From NCBI GenBank assembly GCA_018136815.1, contig CM030935.1, positions 4,842,691 through 4,906,690 of the forward strand: a stretch of DNA of 64,000 bases, read 5' to 3'. The DNA is from Isochrysis galbana (taxonomy: Eukaryota; Haptophyta; Isochrysidales; Isochrysidaceae). Shown here piece by piece: positions 48,200 through 60,715 of this stretch. The position numbers and the translations under genes were made by a program. A model generated the notes under the pieces. That model saw nothing but the letters and a program-made list of their open reading frames with translations. It was not told the origin of the DNA and searched no databases. Numbering within the stretch: the first letter of the stretch is position 1; the number at the start of each line of letters is the position of its first letter.

Positions 48200-49860
48200 G
48201 AGCTGCAGCATGCGTGTGATCATGGATTGAGAGATTGCGGCGTCGTCATAGCTCGCCAGGGAGGTGCGGTTCAGGAGCTAGATGGATGTCAACTGTGTAG
48301 AGCTCCCGATTCCCCGCTCGCTGGAGGCTCTCGGCCGCGCTCTTGGTTGCCGCGGACCACGACCGTACAAAGTCGTACTTCCAGTCGCCCAACAAGAGCT
48401 GCCGGGGGTGCTGGATGCAAAAGGCCGCGGTGGTGACCACCTCCTCCAACTCATGGGCGCTTATCGGATCGTCGCACGCCAAGGACACCTTGAATGCGAG
48501 GCCATCGGGGCTGTGGCTCCCCCCCTCCTTCCGCTCCCAAGAAATTATTTTGACCGTCACTCAGCCCACTCACACGCTTCCATTGCAAGCACGGCATACG
48601 CGGTCGCTCACGGTGCGAGAAAATCTCGGCGCGCTCGTCGACGACGGGTCGACGACTTGAAGCGCAGAGACTTTTCAAAAGTCGCCTCATCAATCACTTC
48701 CACGTCCGACTCGACGGCGGGTCTGTTTTCACTCCTCTTCCGCTTTCGTTCCTCTTGTTTGAGCGGCTCGACAACCTCGTCTGGCGCCTCTTCGCAATCG
48801 GTGTCCTTTCCTTGGTCTTGGCTCTTTCATCTTGCCGGCCTTGATTCGCTGCTGCTTCATCGTCAGCCGCCGCCCCAGCCGCACCTCTCGCCAAGCTACC
48901 CGCAATACCGCCTCGAGCTCCGTCGGCGCCTTCGAGTCGAGCCACACATCTTGGTGGTTGAACTTGCCCAACGCGATGCCGGCGCGCGAGTCAGCGCGCT
49001 GCTGGCCGGCCACCTTGCACCTTGTCACTTGCTTTGCCAAGGGCGTGCAAGCGCTCAACGGGGATGCTGGTGGCGAGGAGCGCGTCGTACTTGGCGCGTA
49101 GCTCCGGGGTGATCTTCTCCTTGCACAACTTGCCGTCGGGCGCGATGAACTCGGCCGCGTGGTTCTTGGTCGCCGGCACCATCGCCTTGAACCTCGAACG
49201 CCGCAGCGAGCAGCTTGCCGACCAGCTCGTCGCCGGCTGCCCTCTCTCTGATTCGAGCCGAGTCGATGGCGGCCCGATAGCTCCGCCTCTCCTGCCCGGG
49301 AGTCAGCGTGGGCAGCTTCGGGGCGCGGGGACCCAAGTCGATCCGCACGCGGCCATCGATGACGGCCTGCGGATCGGCTGCCGCCTTCGTAAAGAAGTCG
49401 ATCGCGGCGGGCCAGACATCCGGGAGGACGTCGAGCGCGCACTGCTCCGGTCCAAACTTGATCGCGCGCAGAAGCGGCCACAACACTGTGTCAGAGAGGA
49501 TCGACATCGCCCACACCGCTGCCATGATCTCGGGAGAGGAGGCGCCCTTGAGGATGGAGCCGCGGAGCTTGCCGCCCGCCTTCTCGGCCATCATCGCCTC
49601 CTCCTCGAGGAAGGTGCGGAGCGTGTTCTCCTGCGTGAGGAGGCGCTCGGTGACGGCGGCGTTCAGGAAGAAGACGTACGACCGAGAGCCGCAGATGGCG
49701 AGGAGGTCCTCGACTTTTCCGAGCACAGCGTCGGTGCAGGCGTCGACTATGTCGTCGAGCTTCGCCTCCATCCACCATCCACTCGCGGAACTGCGCGCCG
49801 ATCGCGTAGCCCTTTGATGAGCAGAGCGCCACATATTTGGCCACCTGCGACCCGAACTAC
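48200..49860 (-). pseudogene. Frameshifted protein gene, probably mobile-element derived
   Basis: At least three frames on the minus strand must be joined to follow one protein. The order is 49844-49790 (AKYVALCSSKGYAIGAQFREWM), 49771-49205 (KLDDIVDACTDAVL... to KLLAAAFE), 49182-49050 (PATKNHAAEFIAPDGK, TSIPVERLHALGK), then about 49010-48800 (GIALGKFNHQDVWLDSK, ELEAVLRVAWREV). Each segment looks like genuine coding sequence. The breaks are small (a duplicated TGGATGG, a 7-nt insert, a 1-nt shift), so decay is recent. The C-terminal layout resembles large transposon proteins common in algal genomes, but the family is uncertain and no terminal repeats were found. A further frame at 48246-48560 may be its end. 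Confidence 0.5.
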
Positions 49861-50643
49861 ACATCACGCAAGATGGCGAATACTATGGTCGGCGCGGTGG
49901 GGTGGGCGGGGAACGTGGGTGGGAGCGAGGCGCGCTCCATGACCTTATCGTTTATAATTATAACGATAGTTCCATCGCTGAAACTATAATAATAGTTTTT
50001 CTCCCGAGATCATAAAATGTGGTTTGTTGTGGTTTATGATCTCCGGCTGAGGCTCGCTCTCAAGCCCTATATACCTAGGCCTCAGGACCCGCCGATCCTG
50101 CGACGCCAATCGCGCGCGACGCGCCCCCAAGCCGCGTCGAAATCGGCCGCTGCGCCGCCGCAAAGCATACGCGATATCGTGCGCCATCGGAGGCCCGGAG
50201 AGCCCCACTTCCACTTCGAACCGAGCCGCGAGCCGCGGACAAAAACAACAAAAAAAGTCTGTCGCCTGAGCCGCCGGTCAGTTGGGGCGTTACCGATCAC
50301 TGAGACACAAATAACAAATATTCAATCAATAGTAGATATACTCACACTTCGTGTATTGCATGTAGTTCGCGATGCAGTGCGAGATGCAAATGGCCCACGT
50401 TGACGTAATGTTGACGTGGTTCACCATAATGCACGCGTCACGTTGACGTCACGACAACACCATGCCGCGCGCAACCATCCACATTGTTGACGACCGCTCC
50501 ATCGTCGTCCTCTATGCCAATCGCAATGTGTAGGTATTCTTACGTGTGTGCATGCGCATCCACCGAGTACAGCACGAGCTCGTTTTTGTTGACATAATGC
50601 TGAGCGCCACAAGTGTGACATAGGCGCATGAACGTCTATGCAG
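49861..50643. other. No gene recognised
   Basis: 3' flank of the nuclease-helicase gene. No supported feature. Confidence 0.6.
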
Positions 50644-53600
50644 CTAAGAAGGACGGCCCCATGCCGCCCCTTCTCCTTGAAGAGTCGTCCTGACACGCGA
50701 CCGTCGCTGCTGCTGGAATGAGGCAAAGGAATTCCGATCGCGCTTGCCTTGAAAGAAGGATTCGGGCAACCTACGCGGATGGCGTTCGGTGCCGCCACTC
50801 GAGACCGATGGCGGGCTTGCTGTTGAACATGGCAATGGTGAGGCCATCAGCGAGTTGGACGTGGCTGCCGCGAGGGAGAAGACGCTGACGGCCGTCGCGC
50901 TCTCAGCACTACTGCACGAGGATGCTGCTTTCCAACTGTTCGCAACTGTGCCAACTTCCAATGTGGTAGACCCGCTCGTGTAAATGGCTCCTCGGTCATC
51001 GTTGTGTGAGAGAGCAGAGTGACGAGAACAGGGGCTCAATTCTATGGGATCGGCAGGAACATATGCCGTGGCGGCCGGGTGTGGTGTCACTCGCAATCTA
51101 CTAGCACATGTAGAGGGCGTCGCGTGCACCGCACCCCGAAAGCCGACGCCATCCGTACTACCCGGGGATGACACCGCCGCCACACGAGCACCACTCGACA
51201 GGGCGTGATGGCTAAAGGAATGTACCGACCGGTCCACCATCGAGGCAGCTATGGGTGGAGGGTCCAAGTGTATTTCGTTGGATCTTGCAGACGCTGTAGC
51301 GAGGTTTGTTGTCGCAGTGAGCAATGCCCGTCCGTCGTGCGACTCCACATCCGTGACACAGGCGTTGTCAGGTTGAGTCTCCATCGGTGCCATGTCAGCC
51401 AGAGAGGCGAGGTGCGCCAAACCCAGCGGTGCAGGTGGTGGCGCCTCACCCGGGCGCGGGGCTGTGGAGGTGCACGTCCCACCACCCCCTTCACCCGGCG
51501 ACTCGTCGACATCAGTGTCGCTATCCTCGTCGAGTTGAGTGGCTACCACCGCCGACGACTCGCGATCGGTACTGTGCGACTGCTGGGAGGATAGCACCGT
51601 AGCTTGCGAGTCGACACCGTCCGCACCGCGAATGTCGTGGCATATCCGCAGGCAGCCCTCGTTGGGGTCGGTGCGACAGTGGTCAGAGATGCTCCGTAGT
51701 AACTCATATCCTGATTGACGCTCGGGCGTGTCGCATGCAGCGAGCGACGGCTGCAGCACTTCGACTGCACAGACAAGTATGCACTTCTTCTTGGCGCGTG
51801 TCACTGCGGTGTTGATCCGCTCACGGCTGTATGTGAAGTCGAGTTCGCCCGCCTCTTCTAGCTCGACCATTCCCCCATAACACACAATGACGAGGTCCCG
51901 CTCTTGCCCCTGCATCTTCTCGACAGTGTCCACGCATGCCTGCCAGGACTCCACGCCGCAAAGCTCTAGCTGTCTGAGGACCGCGACGCGCTGTGCGTGC
52001 CGTGGAGTGACGACGAAGACGCTTTTGTCATCGCCCTTGCCGCAACCTTCAAGGTAACCACGGACGAGCTGAGCTACCAGATCCGCTTCCGCGTCTATGG
52101 CAGCGGCCGGCTCCACAACCCCGACGCCCTCGAGCTCCAAAAGAACAAACGAGTGCGCTGGCTGCAAGGCCTGAACCAAGACACGCTCCAACGGGTGCCC
52201 TTTGGCGAACTCCGTAGAGAGCTCAAGGAGTGGCACCTGCATATGGGGCAACTTCAAGTGGCACGTGCAACCACATTCATTGCACGTATGGTAGCCGGTG
52301 TAGCCGAGAACATGCTCAGTGAAGCGTGCGAGGGTCGGCGTCATTCGGTGGTTCTCCTGGAGCATGAAGCGCAGCGATTTCGTCCCACCGTCGCCTCCGT
52401 CGCCACCGGCGCGTGCCCACAACCAACGGAGCAGCGACCAATGTGGTGGGGGTGCGGCGGAACATAGCTGTGCGTCCACCGGGTACTCGTTCTGTAGGAT
52501 GGGGCCCATCTGCCGCGTGTCGCCAACGACAACCAGCCGCCCACCACCAGCGGCACCGCTCCCATCGGGCGGGGGCGCTCGCAGCAGATGAAGGGGGAGC
52601 ATGAGATGCGGGAGCTGCATCTGGCTAGCCTCGTCGATTACCAAAACATCGAAGTATCCCGGTTGTGCGTTGTGCCCGGGAACGAGATGGCTGAGCTTCT
52701 CACTGATCCGGCGCATTTGGAAGACGGTCGCACCGAGCACCACCCGTTTCAATTTGAGTTCCTGCAAGTTACGGTGGAACGCTAGGTCGCTATACTCATT
52801 GACTCGCACAAGCTCCGATGATGCGACAATCATGTCATCTTGTTGGGGTGCGTTGCCCCCTGCCGATTCAAGAGGTTTCACTAGCACCCGGCCATCGTCC
52901 CGAAGCGCGGTGACGCGGAACATGGTCTCGCCGTAGGGTCCCTTGCGGAGCTTCCGACGCACGATGCAATTCACCTCGATGGGCCCGCTTGAATGGCTGA
53001 GCTTGAAGACCGGCAAAGCACCACCGTCGCCTTCGCCCTCGCGGGAGAACGGGATCGCCTTGAGTAGCTTTGCCAGCTTCTCGAGCAAGTTGTTGATTGC
53101 GCTGTGTGTGAAGGCGGTGACCAGGACACGCATTTCTCGATCTTCTCGCGCACAGGCGACTAGCAGCCGTGCGATAGTAGCAGCAAGAAAGTAGGTCTTG
53201 CCAGAGCCGGGCGGGCCCCAGGTGAGCGTGAGAAGCGAGCGGCACACCCCATCGTAGATGGTCTGCTGCGAGCGCGTCATCGACAGGGCGGCGAGCGCGT
53301 TGGCGGGCAATTCGGGCACTAACGGCATAGGCTGTCTCTGACCGATTGGGACAGTTGAGCGGAGGAGGCGGAGTGAGAGCGGATCGGGTGATGTCGAGGC
53401 GCGCTGTGAGTCCCCTTGCAGGCGGCTGATCACATTGGAAGTGGTGAAGTCGACGAAGCGTGGCTGTAGTACATACTCGTCACCGGGTTGGAGGACGAGC
53501 GTTGTGAGGGAGTTGCCATCCTCTCGAGAGCCAGTGCATTGCACGAGCAGGGTGAGGACATTGTCCGCGGGATGTACGGCGTGCACTTGTGCGAGGAGCA

Positions 53601-56600
53601 CATTGCTACGAGGCACGTCTTTTTGGACAAGTTTGTTTCGACCGTTTGGTGGTCGGTCGTGCACGCTGAGGTCATCCCAGCGCATGACATCGACCAGGCC
53701 CTCATCGTTGTTGCGGGTGAGCAACCAGTCGTTGCCGCCAATGCCCACTTGTATCTCATCCAAGAAGTCTGATACAACAGTGAAGCGGAGCTCGGTCATG
53801 CCGCTGTCATCTTGCCGGTCGGTAGCCTGGTCTAGGTGCAGCAAGAAGGTCTTGCCGCGCCGTTTGGCAAGCCGCTGCTCGAGTGGCGCGGCGCGCAGCG
53901 CGACGATGGAAGTGTGCTCTGTCCTCGCCTCGAACAACGATATGAAGGCGAGCTTGCTCATCTCCGGCTCCATCAGCAGGGCGAGCACGGTCTGGGCGGG
54001 GAGCGTAGGCGCTTGGTTGGGAAGCAGCACGCCCAACGCACGAGGATGCGAGGCGCACAGGCCGCGTATCGCCTCAAGCAGCATGACACCTGTGTCGAGG
54101 CGGCGCTGGAGCATTGGCTTGACAGCCCTCACTCCCAGTGTGTGCCGGTGCCGCCATGCCTTGTAGATCATCTCGGTCGTTGGCGGTGCCGGGTCATCGC
54201 CCCAGCCAACAATCAGTCCGGCGCAATGATCCTCGAAGCGCCATGGACCGGGCGTCGGTAGGGACACCATACGCCGCGCCTCCTCCCCCAAGATGACACA
54301 GACGCTTGGCACTACCCCTCCCTTGCGAGGCGAGGCACGAAGGTTCGGTTGTTGCGGCAAGTGAACGAGCTCTGGCCGGGCGACGAGCAGTAGCAGGCAA
54401 TGGAGGCAGCGCTTCGGGTGCGAAGCTGCCCGTGTATCGCCGACGCTGGGGCGCATCGCGCCTGTCATGAGTGTGCGCATGAGTGTGGCGTACTCGTGGC
54501 GCTCAGCAAAGTAGAGTGCTAACGTCGCACCGTCATTTGCAGAGAGAATCTTCTCAAGCTGCTCGACGAAGCTCATCTCTTCTGCGTCATGCTTGGACTC
54601 AGCCCCCGGGCCGGGCTCGGCATCAACGCAGCCGAAGCACTCAGAACCGCCGCGCCGGCGAGTCAACGGGTCTTCAAGTAAGGTGAGATGCACGGCCCGA
54701 CCCTCAGTGGCCGGCAGCGTGAGACTTGGGTGGCCGTTGAGGCATGGCGAGCCACCGCATAGTGCCGCGAGGCGCGGGCTCACGAAATGCGTCAGCTGCG
54801 CATCGCGGGGACCGATCGGGACCGGGGCGTGCTTCTCGTCGTACCTGATGAGGAGGTGACGCGAGAGGAGGCGCCGCACGCGGACATCGACCTGAGGCCG
54901 GCTCGCCACCGTGGAGATGGCATCAAGCGTGTTCAAGGCCGTATCGGGCACGGCACGCTCGAGCTCCAGCTGCCGGCGGCGCGTCAGTCCCGGAATCGCA
55001 CCGACGTGCCGCTGCTTTTGCGCCGCGTCCTTACATTCAAGCAGGTACGCACAGCTGAGGCAGCTCTGGCGCAGCTCCCACCGCTGCGCCGAATGCCCCT
55101 TCTCAAATGTCGTCTCGTTCAGGATGTTCGGCAGATGGTTTTCCATGAAGTCTTCCAACAAGCGCTCTAGCTCGACGAGTGCGAAGGGTGCCGGTGACGG
55201 CCGCCCATAGAGCCACACGCCACCCACCTCGCTCATGCGAAGGGGAAGCAGACCGTGCCGTTGACGTTCGCGGGCGCTGCAGTCCGTGGTTGCCACCTTC
55301 GCCAGGACAGAACTATAGTATGCAACTTGCACCTTGGCGCCCAACTTGACACGGTCCGTCGCCTTGGCATCGATGATTGTACATCTGACGTCTTTCTCGG
55401 TGGGGGTGAGGACCACGTAGTCCAGGTAGCCTCTCGAACGCGCCACTTGGCACTCATTCCTAAATAGCGGTGGTTGAACCATGAGCTGGAAAAGTACCGT
55501 TGGCACGGCGCCCTCGGTCCTCAGTGCCGTTTCCGAGATGCGCTCGTACACCTCGGAGAGTTTGCAGTCTGCGCCGCTCGCGACGCTGGCAATGTTGCCA
55601 CGGCAAGTGGAGCACCCGCATTGCTCCTTGGCGCGCTGCTTGAGGTCGACGAATTTGCCAAGGCCGGCGCGGGCATCGACGGTCAAAGTGTCATAAACCT
55701 TCTCGTCCACGTAGCGGATGCGTGGCGTGCTATCGCCCAGCGGACTGACCTCGAGCCCAAGCTCCGCCTCCCAGCAGACGGGGAGCCCACGGCGCTTGAG
55801 CAGCTCGCAGATGGACACCTGAGGGAGGGCGGCATGGGGTCTGCTCGGGATTTGTGCGCGCCGATGCTGCCGCCGCCAGCCGTGCGGAAGCGCGAGCGCG
55901 AGGAGATGGTGAATGCACCTCGAAGTTGTCGCCGCGGGTGGCCTGAGCGTTGCGGTGCGGCTCAACAAGGCTCTCAATGTCCTGCTCCAGGCGGCCCCGT
56001 TCAGAGCGTTCCGAGCGCCGATGCAACCATCGATTGCAATTGTGCAGGTCGAAGTATCTGCCGAGCATTGAGCCAGAGATGCAGAAGGGCCTCCCAGTCG
56101 CTCGATACGTCACAAGGTTTTGTCCCGTCATCCAAGTCCCGGCCTGATGCTCCCGGATGTGAGTGATTAGGGCTCGTGGCTCCTCGGACAAGGCCTCGTT
56201 ACAAAGCGGGCATCTAGCGCTGCCATGGCGCCGTGCCGCGATGAGTTCTACGCAGAGTAAGCGGAGGCCAGGTGGAAGCTTGAAGAGCTCCGCGAGCGCG
56301 TCCTTGTGCGTCTCGCTGTCTAGCGCGATGCCGGTACTTTCGCAGAGCTGATCGAGCGCCCCGAGCATCCCGAGCGCACCCGGGTCGTGAGGGAAGAGTG
56401 NNNNNNNNNNNNNNNNNNNNNNNNNNNNNNNNNNNNNNNNNNNNNNNNNNNNNNNNNNNNNNNNNNNNNNNNNNNNNNNNNNNNNNNNNNNNNNNNNNNN
56501 TACTCGCACTTGGGCGACGCGCAGTAGTAAGCACGCTGCTGAGCAAGGAGTGGGGTGTGTGGTTGTTCGAGGGCGACATGACAGCCACGTATGATCTGGC

Positions 56601-56792
56601 GCGTTCCAGCGCCTCCAGCGTCTGGTCCACGCCCAACTCGCGCGACCACGTCAGGACGTGCGCGATGTGGCTGTAACCCGACGAGAAGCCGTTGCTGAGC
56701 GCGCAGGTCGACTTGATAGCGCTCTCAACCGCAAGCAACTTCGCGTCCACGCGAGCGTCGAGAAAGCATCGGTTCACTGCGACAGGCGTCAT
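50644..56792 (-). CDS. RecB-type nuclease fused to an SF1 (UPF1/DNA2-like) helicase
   Basis: Resolved exons are about 56400-55919 and 55818-50644, joined by a 100-nt intron (donor GTGCATTC, acceptor CCTCAG). Sequence between 56792 and the N gap is probably an earlier exon. The intron-1 side holds a CPLC...H...H zinc-finger-like motif, the first Fe-S cysteine (YFDLHNCNRW) and RGDNFE. The other side continues the nuclease: RGYLDYVVL, IIDAKAT and QVAYYSSVL are the D, D-x-K and Q-x-x-x-Y motifs, and CLSCAYLLEC supplies three more Fe-S cysteines. The helicase follows with GPPGSGKT (about residue 920 of the last exon), VIDEASQ, GDTRQMGP, QENHRM and TAVTRAK. A roughly 340-residue disordered tail ends it. 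The arrangement matches DNA2 and bacterial TM0106/COG2251 nuclease-helicases that process DNA ends or replication intermediates. The true start is unresolved. Confidence 0.88.
56401..56500. other. Assembly gap (100 N)
   Basis: Undetermined bases inside the nuclease-helicase gene; reading frames on the two sides cannot be connected. Confidence 0.98.
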
Positions 56793-57363
56793 ACGTCGCG
56801 CAGGCGCTCCTCCACTGCGTCTCTTGCACCTGGGGCGGACGTGAGGCACACACGGCGGGCGAGGGTGAGTGCGAGTGAGTGGTTGTCTCGCTCGAAGAGG
56901 GCGGGGGAGGACACGCTGAATGGACGCGGGACAGACGGTAAGCACGGCAGTGGCGGAGGCAGAGGCCGCAGCGGGGGCGCACGGGGTGTTGGGGGGGTGG
57001 GGTGGGGAGGGGCGGAAGGGGGAAGGCAGAGCGCTGCTGGGAGAGGGGCCGGGAGGAGGAGGCAGAGCGCCGGTGGCGCCGGGACGTGTGTGTGTGAGAG
57101 AGAGAAGGGGTGGGGGGAGTAAGTGGGCGGGAGGAGTCGGGGGGTGGGGGGAGGGGGCAAAGCGCACGCGGCGAGGGAATCGAGTCGAGCGCGAAGCGAG
57201 AGCGCGAAGGGGGGGGGGGCTGGGAGGGAGGGAATGAGAAGGAGAGGAAGAGGGAACGGGAGGGCAGAGGGAAGGGTAAGGGCAAGCGGGAGTGTACAGA
57301 GAGGGGGAGAGGGGAGGGGGGGCGAGAGAGAGTTGGTGGGGGAGGGGGAGGCTAGACACTCAC

Positions 57364-57398
<35 letters not shown>

Positions 57399-58276
57399 GT
57401 CTCTTCTTCTGTCCCCCACGCCAAAATCTAACCGAGGTCGGGCGAGTTTCTACGTGACCCAGAGGCCCACTCTCCCCTCCTCTGAGGCTTGTTTCCCGCC
57501 CCCCCCCCCCCTCCCCCCCCCCGACAGGCGCGCAGCAGCGAGCGCGAGTCGGTCCTCCCACGAAAACGGACTTGGACCGCCCCCCGCGCCTCTCCCCCTC
57601 CCCCTCCCCCCTTTCCCTTCCCCTTCCCCCTTTCCCCCCCCTCCCCCCCCCCCCCTTTCCCCCTTTCCCCCGCGCCCCCCCTCTCCCCTCCCCCTTCCCC
57701 CTCCTCCCCCCTATTTCCCCTCCCCCCTCCTCTCCTCCCCCTTCTCCCCCCCCCCCCCTTCCCTCTTCCTCCCCCTCTCCCCTCCCCCTTCCCCCCCCCC
57801 CCCCCTTCCCTCTTCCTCCCCCCTCCTCTCCTCCCCCTTCCCCCCCCCCCCCCCTCCGCCCCCCGCCCCTCTCCACACCCCAACGGAGAGTACGGAAGGG
57901 GAGGGGGGGCTCTCCACCCATATACCGTGGGGGGGGGGCCTCTCTCCTCGCGCCCCCCCCCCCTTCCCCCCGCCCCCCGCCCCTCCTCCCCCTCTCCCAC
58001 CCCCTTCACCCCCCGCCCCCGCGCGCGCGGGGCTCCTCATGCGGACCGACCCGGAGAGGACCCCTCCCCCCAGCGCCGACCCCGAGGAGTCTCATATGGT
58101 CTTCGTCACGTTTCGGCGCACCTCGTACTGTGCACTGTTCTTCGTTAGAGGTGGGGGAGAGTGGGTTAAAAAAAAACTCTTGTTGATCCGGAGGCCCACA
58201 TTTTTTTATCGTCGGACCGGGGGAAGATTTCCCCTCCGTCCCTCTCCCCGCTCTAATCCGAATCCGAGGCAGAGCG
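56793..58276. repeat. G/GA-rich tract switching to CT/C-rich tract at about 57.37 kb
   Basis: Plus strand is G-rich (56.93-57.35 kb), then (CT)n and C-rich with many C runs to about 58.03 kb. Each half is pyrimidine-rich in the direction leading away from the switch, consistent with a divergent start region for the nuclease-helicase and something rightward. Long frames here are low-complexity. Confidence 0.7.
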
Positions 58277-58519
58277 ATGGCGACCGACCCGCCTGACAGG
58301 CCGACCTTCGCCGCGCTCCAGCGAGAGCACGGCGGTGGTCAGCCCCCCTTGTCGATGGTGTTCGGACTAAATGGTCCGGGTACACCGGTCGGCGGTCTCA
58401 CCGGCGTTTCATGCCACCGCACTCGGCCGATTTCTGCTTCACCTGCCCACGCAGCATGGCCGTCAGCCCCACACCACACCACTTCCAGCCCTTACCTGAG
58501 GGGGATGACACCGGCTTGC

Positions 58520-59160
58520 CTACGCGCTCCTACGCGCAGAACCCCATCCAGGATATTGATACGCTGCCTCCCAACCCCGCAGACTACCCAACCGCGCGCT
58601 CGGGAATCGTGGCGAGCATTGCAATACAGCCCTCTTGGCGCGCTGCGCTGCTTCCGTAGGACTTCCTGTGCCATCTACCGAACGGTCGCCAAGTGCATCG
58701 CGTTCGCGAACTCGTTGGCACCAGGGCAGCGTACGAGTCTCCTCAGCAAGAACTCTCACACAGCGCGCCCGGTCGCGTTCGAAAGTTCGGCACTCCGGCC
58801 CATTCGGCCCTTCGTGCTCGGCTGCTTTGTGGCACCGAGGGCGACGTGGAGCGTCATCAGATGCGACCTGAAAGATCGCCGCAGTGTCCTGCAGTTTGGA
58901 TTCCCCGCAGGGACACATCGAAGAGGTGTTGTACTCGTCGAGCACAATCGTCAACCGGATGCGCTGTACAATGCTCCATTGTAGCGTCTCAAGAAAGCTC
59001 GAACGTCATGCTGGTTGGACTTTCCGTCGAAGGCAGACCAGATTTGATCATAGAACGTTTTCCAAGCACTTGATGAAGAAGACGCGGAGAGCTCAACAGG
59101 AAGCTGTTGATCGAGGCGCCGTAGCACATAGCGCTCCAGTCCACAAAATATGACACATCC
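58520..59160 (-). pseudogene. Remnant with a transposase-type zinc-ribbon motif
   Basis: The minus strand encodes LTIVLDEYNTSSMCPCGESKLQ-type sequence (core DEYNTSSMCPCG), followed later by ECRTFERDRAR. This ordering resembles the end of TnpB/Fanzor-type or related proteins (E-x-x-TS-x-x-C-x-x-C-G ... RD-x-x-A), but the second cysteine pair is not regular. Upstream coding-like sequence (RYVLRRLDQQLPVE) is in another frame. Too degraded for a firm family call. Confidence 0.35.
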
Positions 59161-59700
59161 TGTCCAACATCTGGTTCAAGTCAGCTCTTGGTCTACCATC
59201 GGTGATAGGTAGTAGAGAATTTACAGCGGACGTGATTGCTCCACGCGCCCTGATATCCATCGTAGTGTTGCCATGTCACGGGTAAAAAACTTTTCGCACA
59301 CACCCTAAAAAGAAAACAAATAATCTGGCCCTCTTTTGACGGAACGCGACTTGAGAGGACGGAGGACCGTACCGATGCGCGCCGAGTCGCCACCATCGTG
59401 AGGAAGACGAGGGCGAGGAGAGAGCTGGAGGGTGAGCGAGTAGGGAGGAGGGAGGCAGGCAGTAGGAGCCTTCTCTCTCTGGTAGGTCGATGAGAGGGGG
59501 AGGGGGAGACGGGGGGAGGGGACGAGGGGACCCGGGGAGGGGAGAGACCAAAAGACCTGCCAGTTGTTTACGTTAGTGTTTTCGCAGTATACGGTAATAT
59601 TTTCCCCGGTCCCAGGGGGTGCCCCCACGGTTCCCGACCGCCTCTGCGTCCAGAGTCCCCCCGCGGAAAGAGTGAACGCATGGGTGCACCTTCCTGGAAG
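59161..59700. other. No gene recognised
   Basis: Purine-rich stretch near 59395-59550; no supported coding. Confidence 0.5.
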
Positions 59701-60075
59701 TTTCTATGCGCACGCACGGCGCCCCCGCGGGGGGGGGGAAGCCGATGCACATACGCACGGCGTGCACAATGATTGCAAGTAATCACACGTGCTGCGCAAC
59801 GAAACATCTCTTATATGGCTACTTTACGTTAATGTGGGCCTTAGGGGAAAAAGTTTCTATGCGCGCGCACGGCGCCCCCGCGGGGGGGGGAGCCGATGCA
59901 CATACGCACGGCGTGCACAATGATTGCAAGTAATCACACGTGCTGCGCAACGAAACATCTCTTATACGGCTACTTTACGTTAATGTGGGCCTTAGGGGAA
60001 AAAGTTTCTATGCGCACGCACGGCGCCCCGCGGGGGGGCCGATGCGCGCCGTGCCCATACAAGTAATCACAGTCG
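59701..60075. repeat. Tandem repeat, 2.5 copies of about 152 bp
   Basis: Units start at 59701, 59854 and 60005 (TTTCTATGCGC.CGCACGGCG). Each contains a GGCGCCCCCGCGGGGG-like GC palindrome and, in the first two, CACATACGCACGGCGTGC. The third unit is truncated and diverged. Confidence 0.85.
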
Positions 60076-60715
60076 AAAAGCGCCGACACGGCGCCCTCCG
60101 GGGGGACACGCGCCGCGGGAAGCAGGGAGTCTACATTTAAATTTTAAAATAACGCTCTGTATACAACTGTGGACATTCGATCGCTCAATTCGACTCATGT
60201 CCCACAATTGACGGAATGACACCTCCTTGCGAGGGCGCGCCGCCAGCTAGCTCTGAACGCGCGGTTCGCGGTTCGTGCGGTTCGCGGTTCGTGCGGCGAG
60301 CTCATCGTCGAGGCTCGAACCGCCGAACAGCGAGAGGGGGGGGGGACAAGCGCGCGGAGGGAAGGGGGGGGGGGGGAGGTTGGCAGCGGCGCCAGTTTTG
60401 TTCAGAGTTCAGACGAGTCGATTGGCGCGCTCCGATGGTACGTTTACTTTCTATCCCACCCCTCCTCCCACTTGGTTTCCTGGTGTGGTTTTCTTTTTTT
60501 GCGCGGGAGTGTGAAGTGAGTGGGCGGCGGGGGGGAGGGGAAGGGCGGGAAGGCGGGGGGAGGGAGCGGTAGAGGGAGGGCGAGAGGGACGGAGGGAGGG
60601 AGGGAGAGGGAGAGGGAGAGAGCCGTCGCAGAGCGGTGGTGGTGGTGGTGTGTGTGCGCGCGTGGCGTGTGCGTGCGTGGGCTGCCCTCCCCCCCCCCCC
60701 CCCCCCCCCCCCCCG
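60076..60715. other. RAD52 upstream region
   Basis: Contains three direct GCGGTTCGCGGTTCGT-like repeats (60259-60300), GA/G-rich sequence (60520-60640), and a 24-nt C run ending one base before the RAD52 ATG. Probably promoter and leader. Confidence 0.5.
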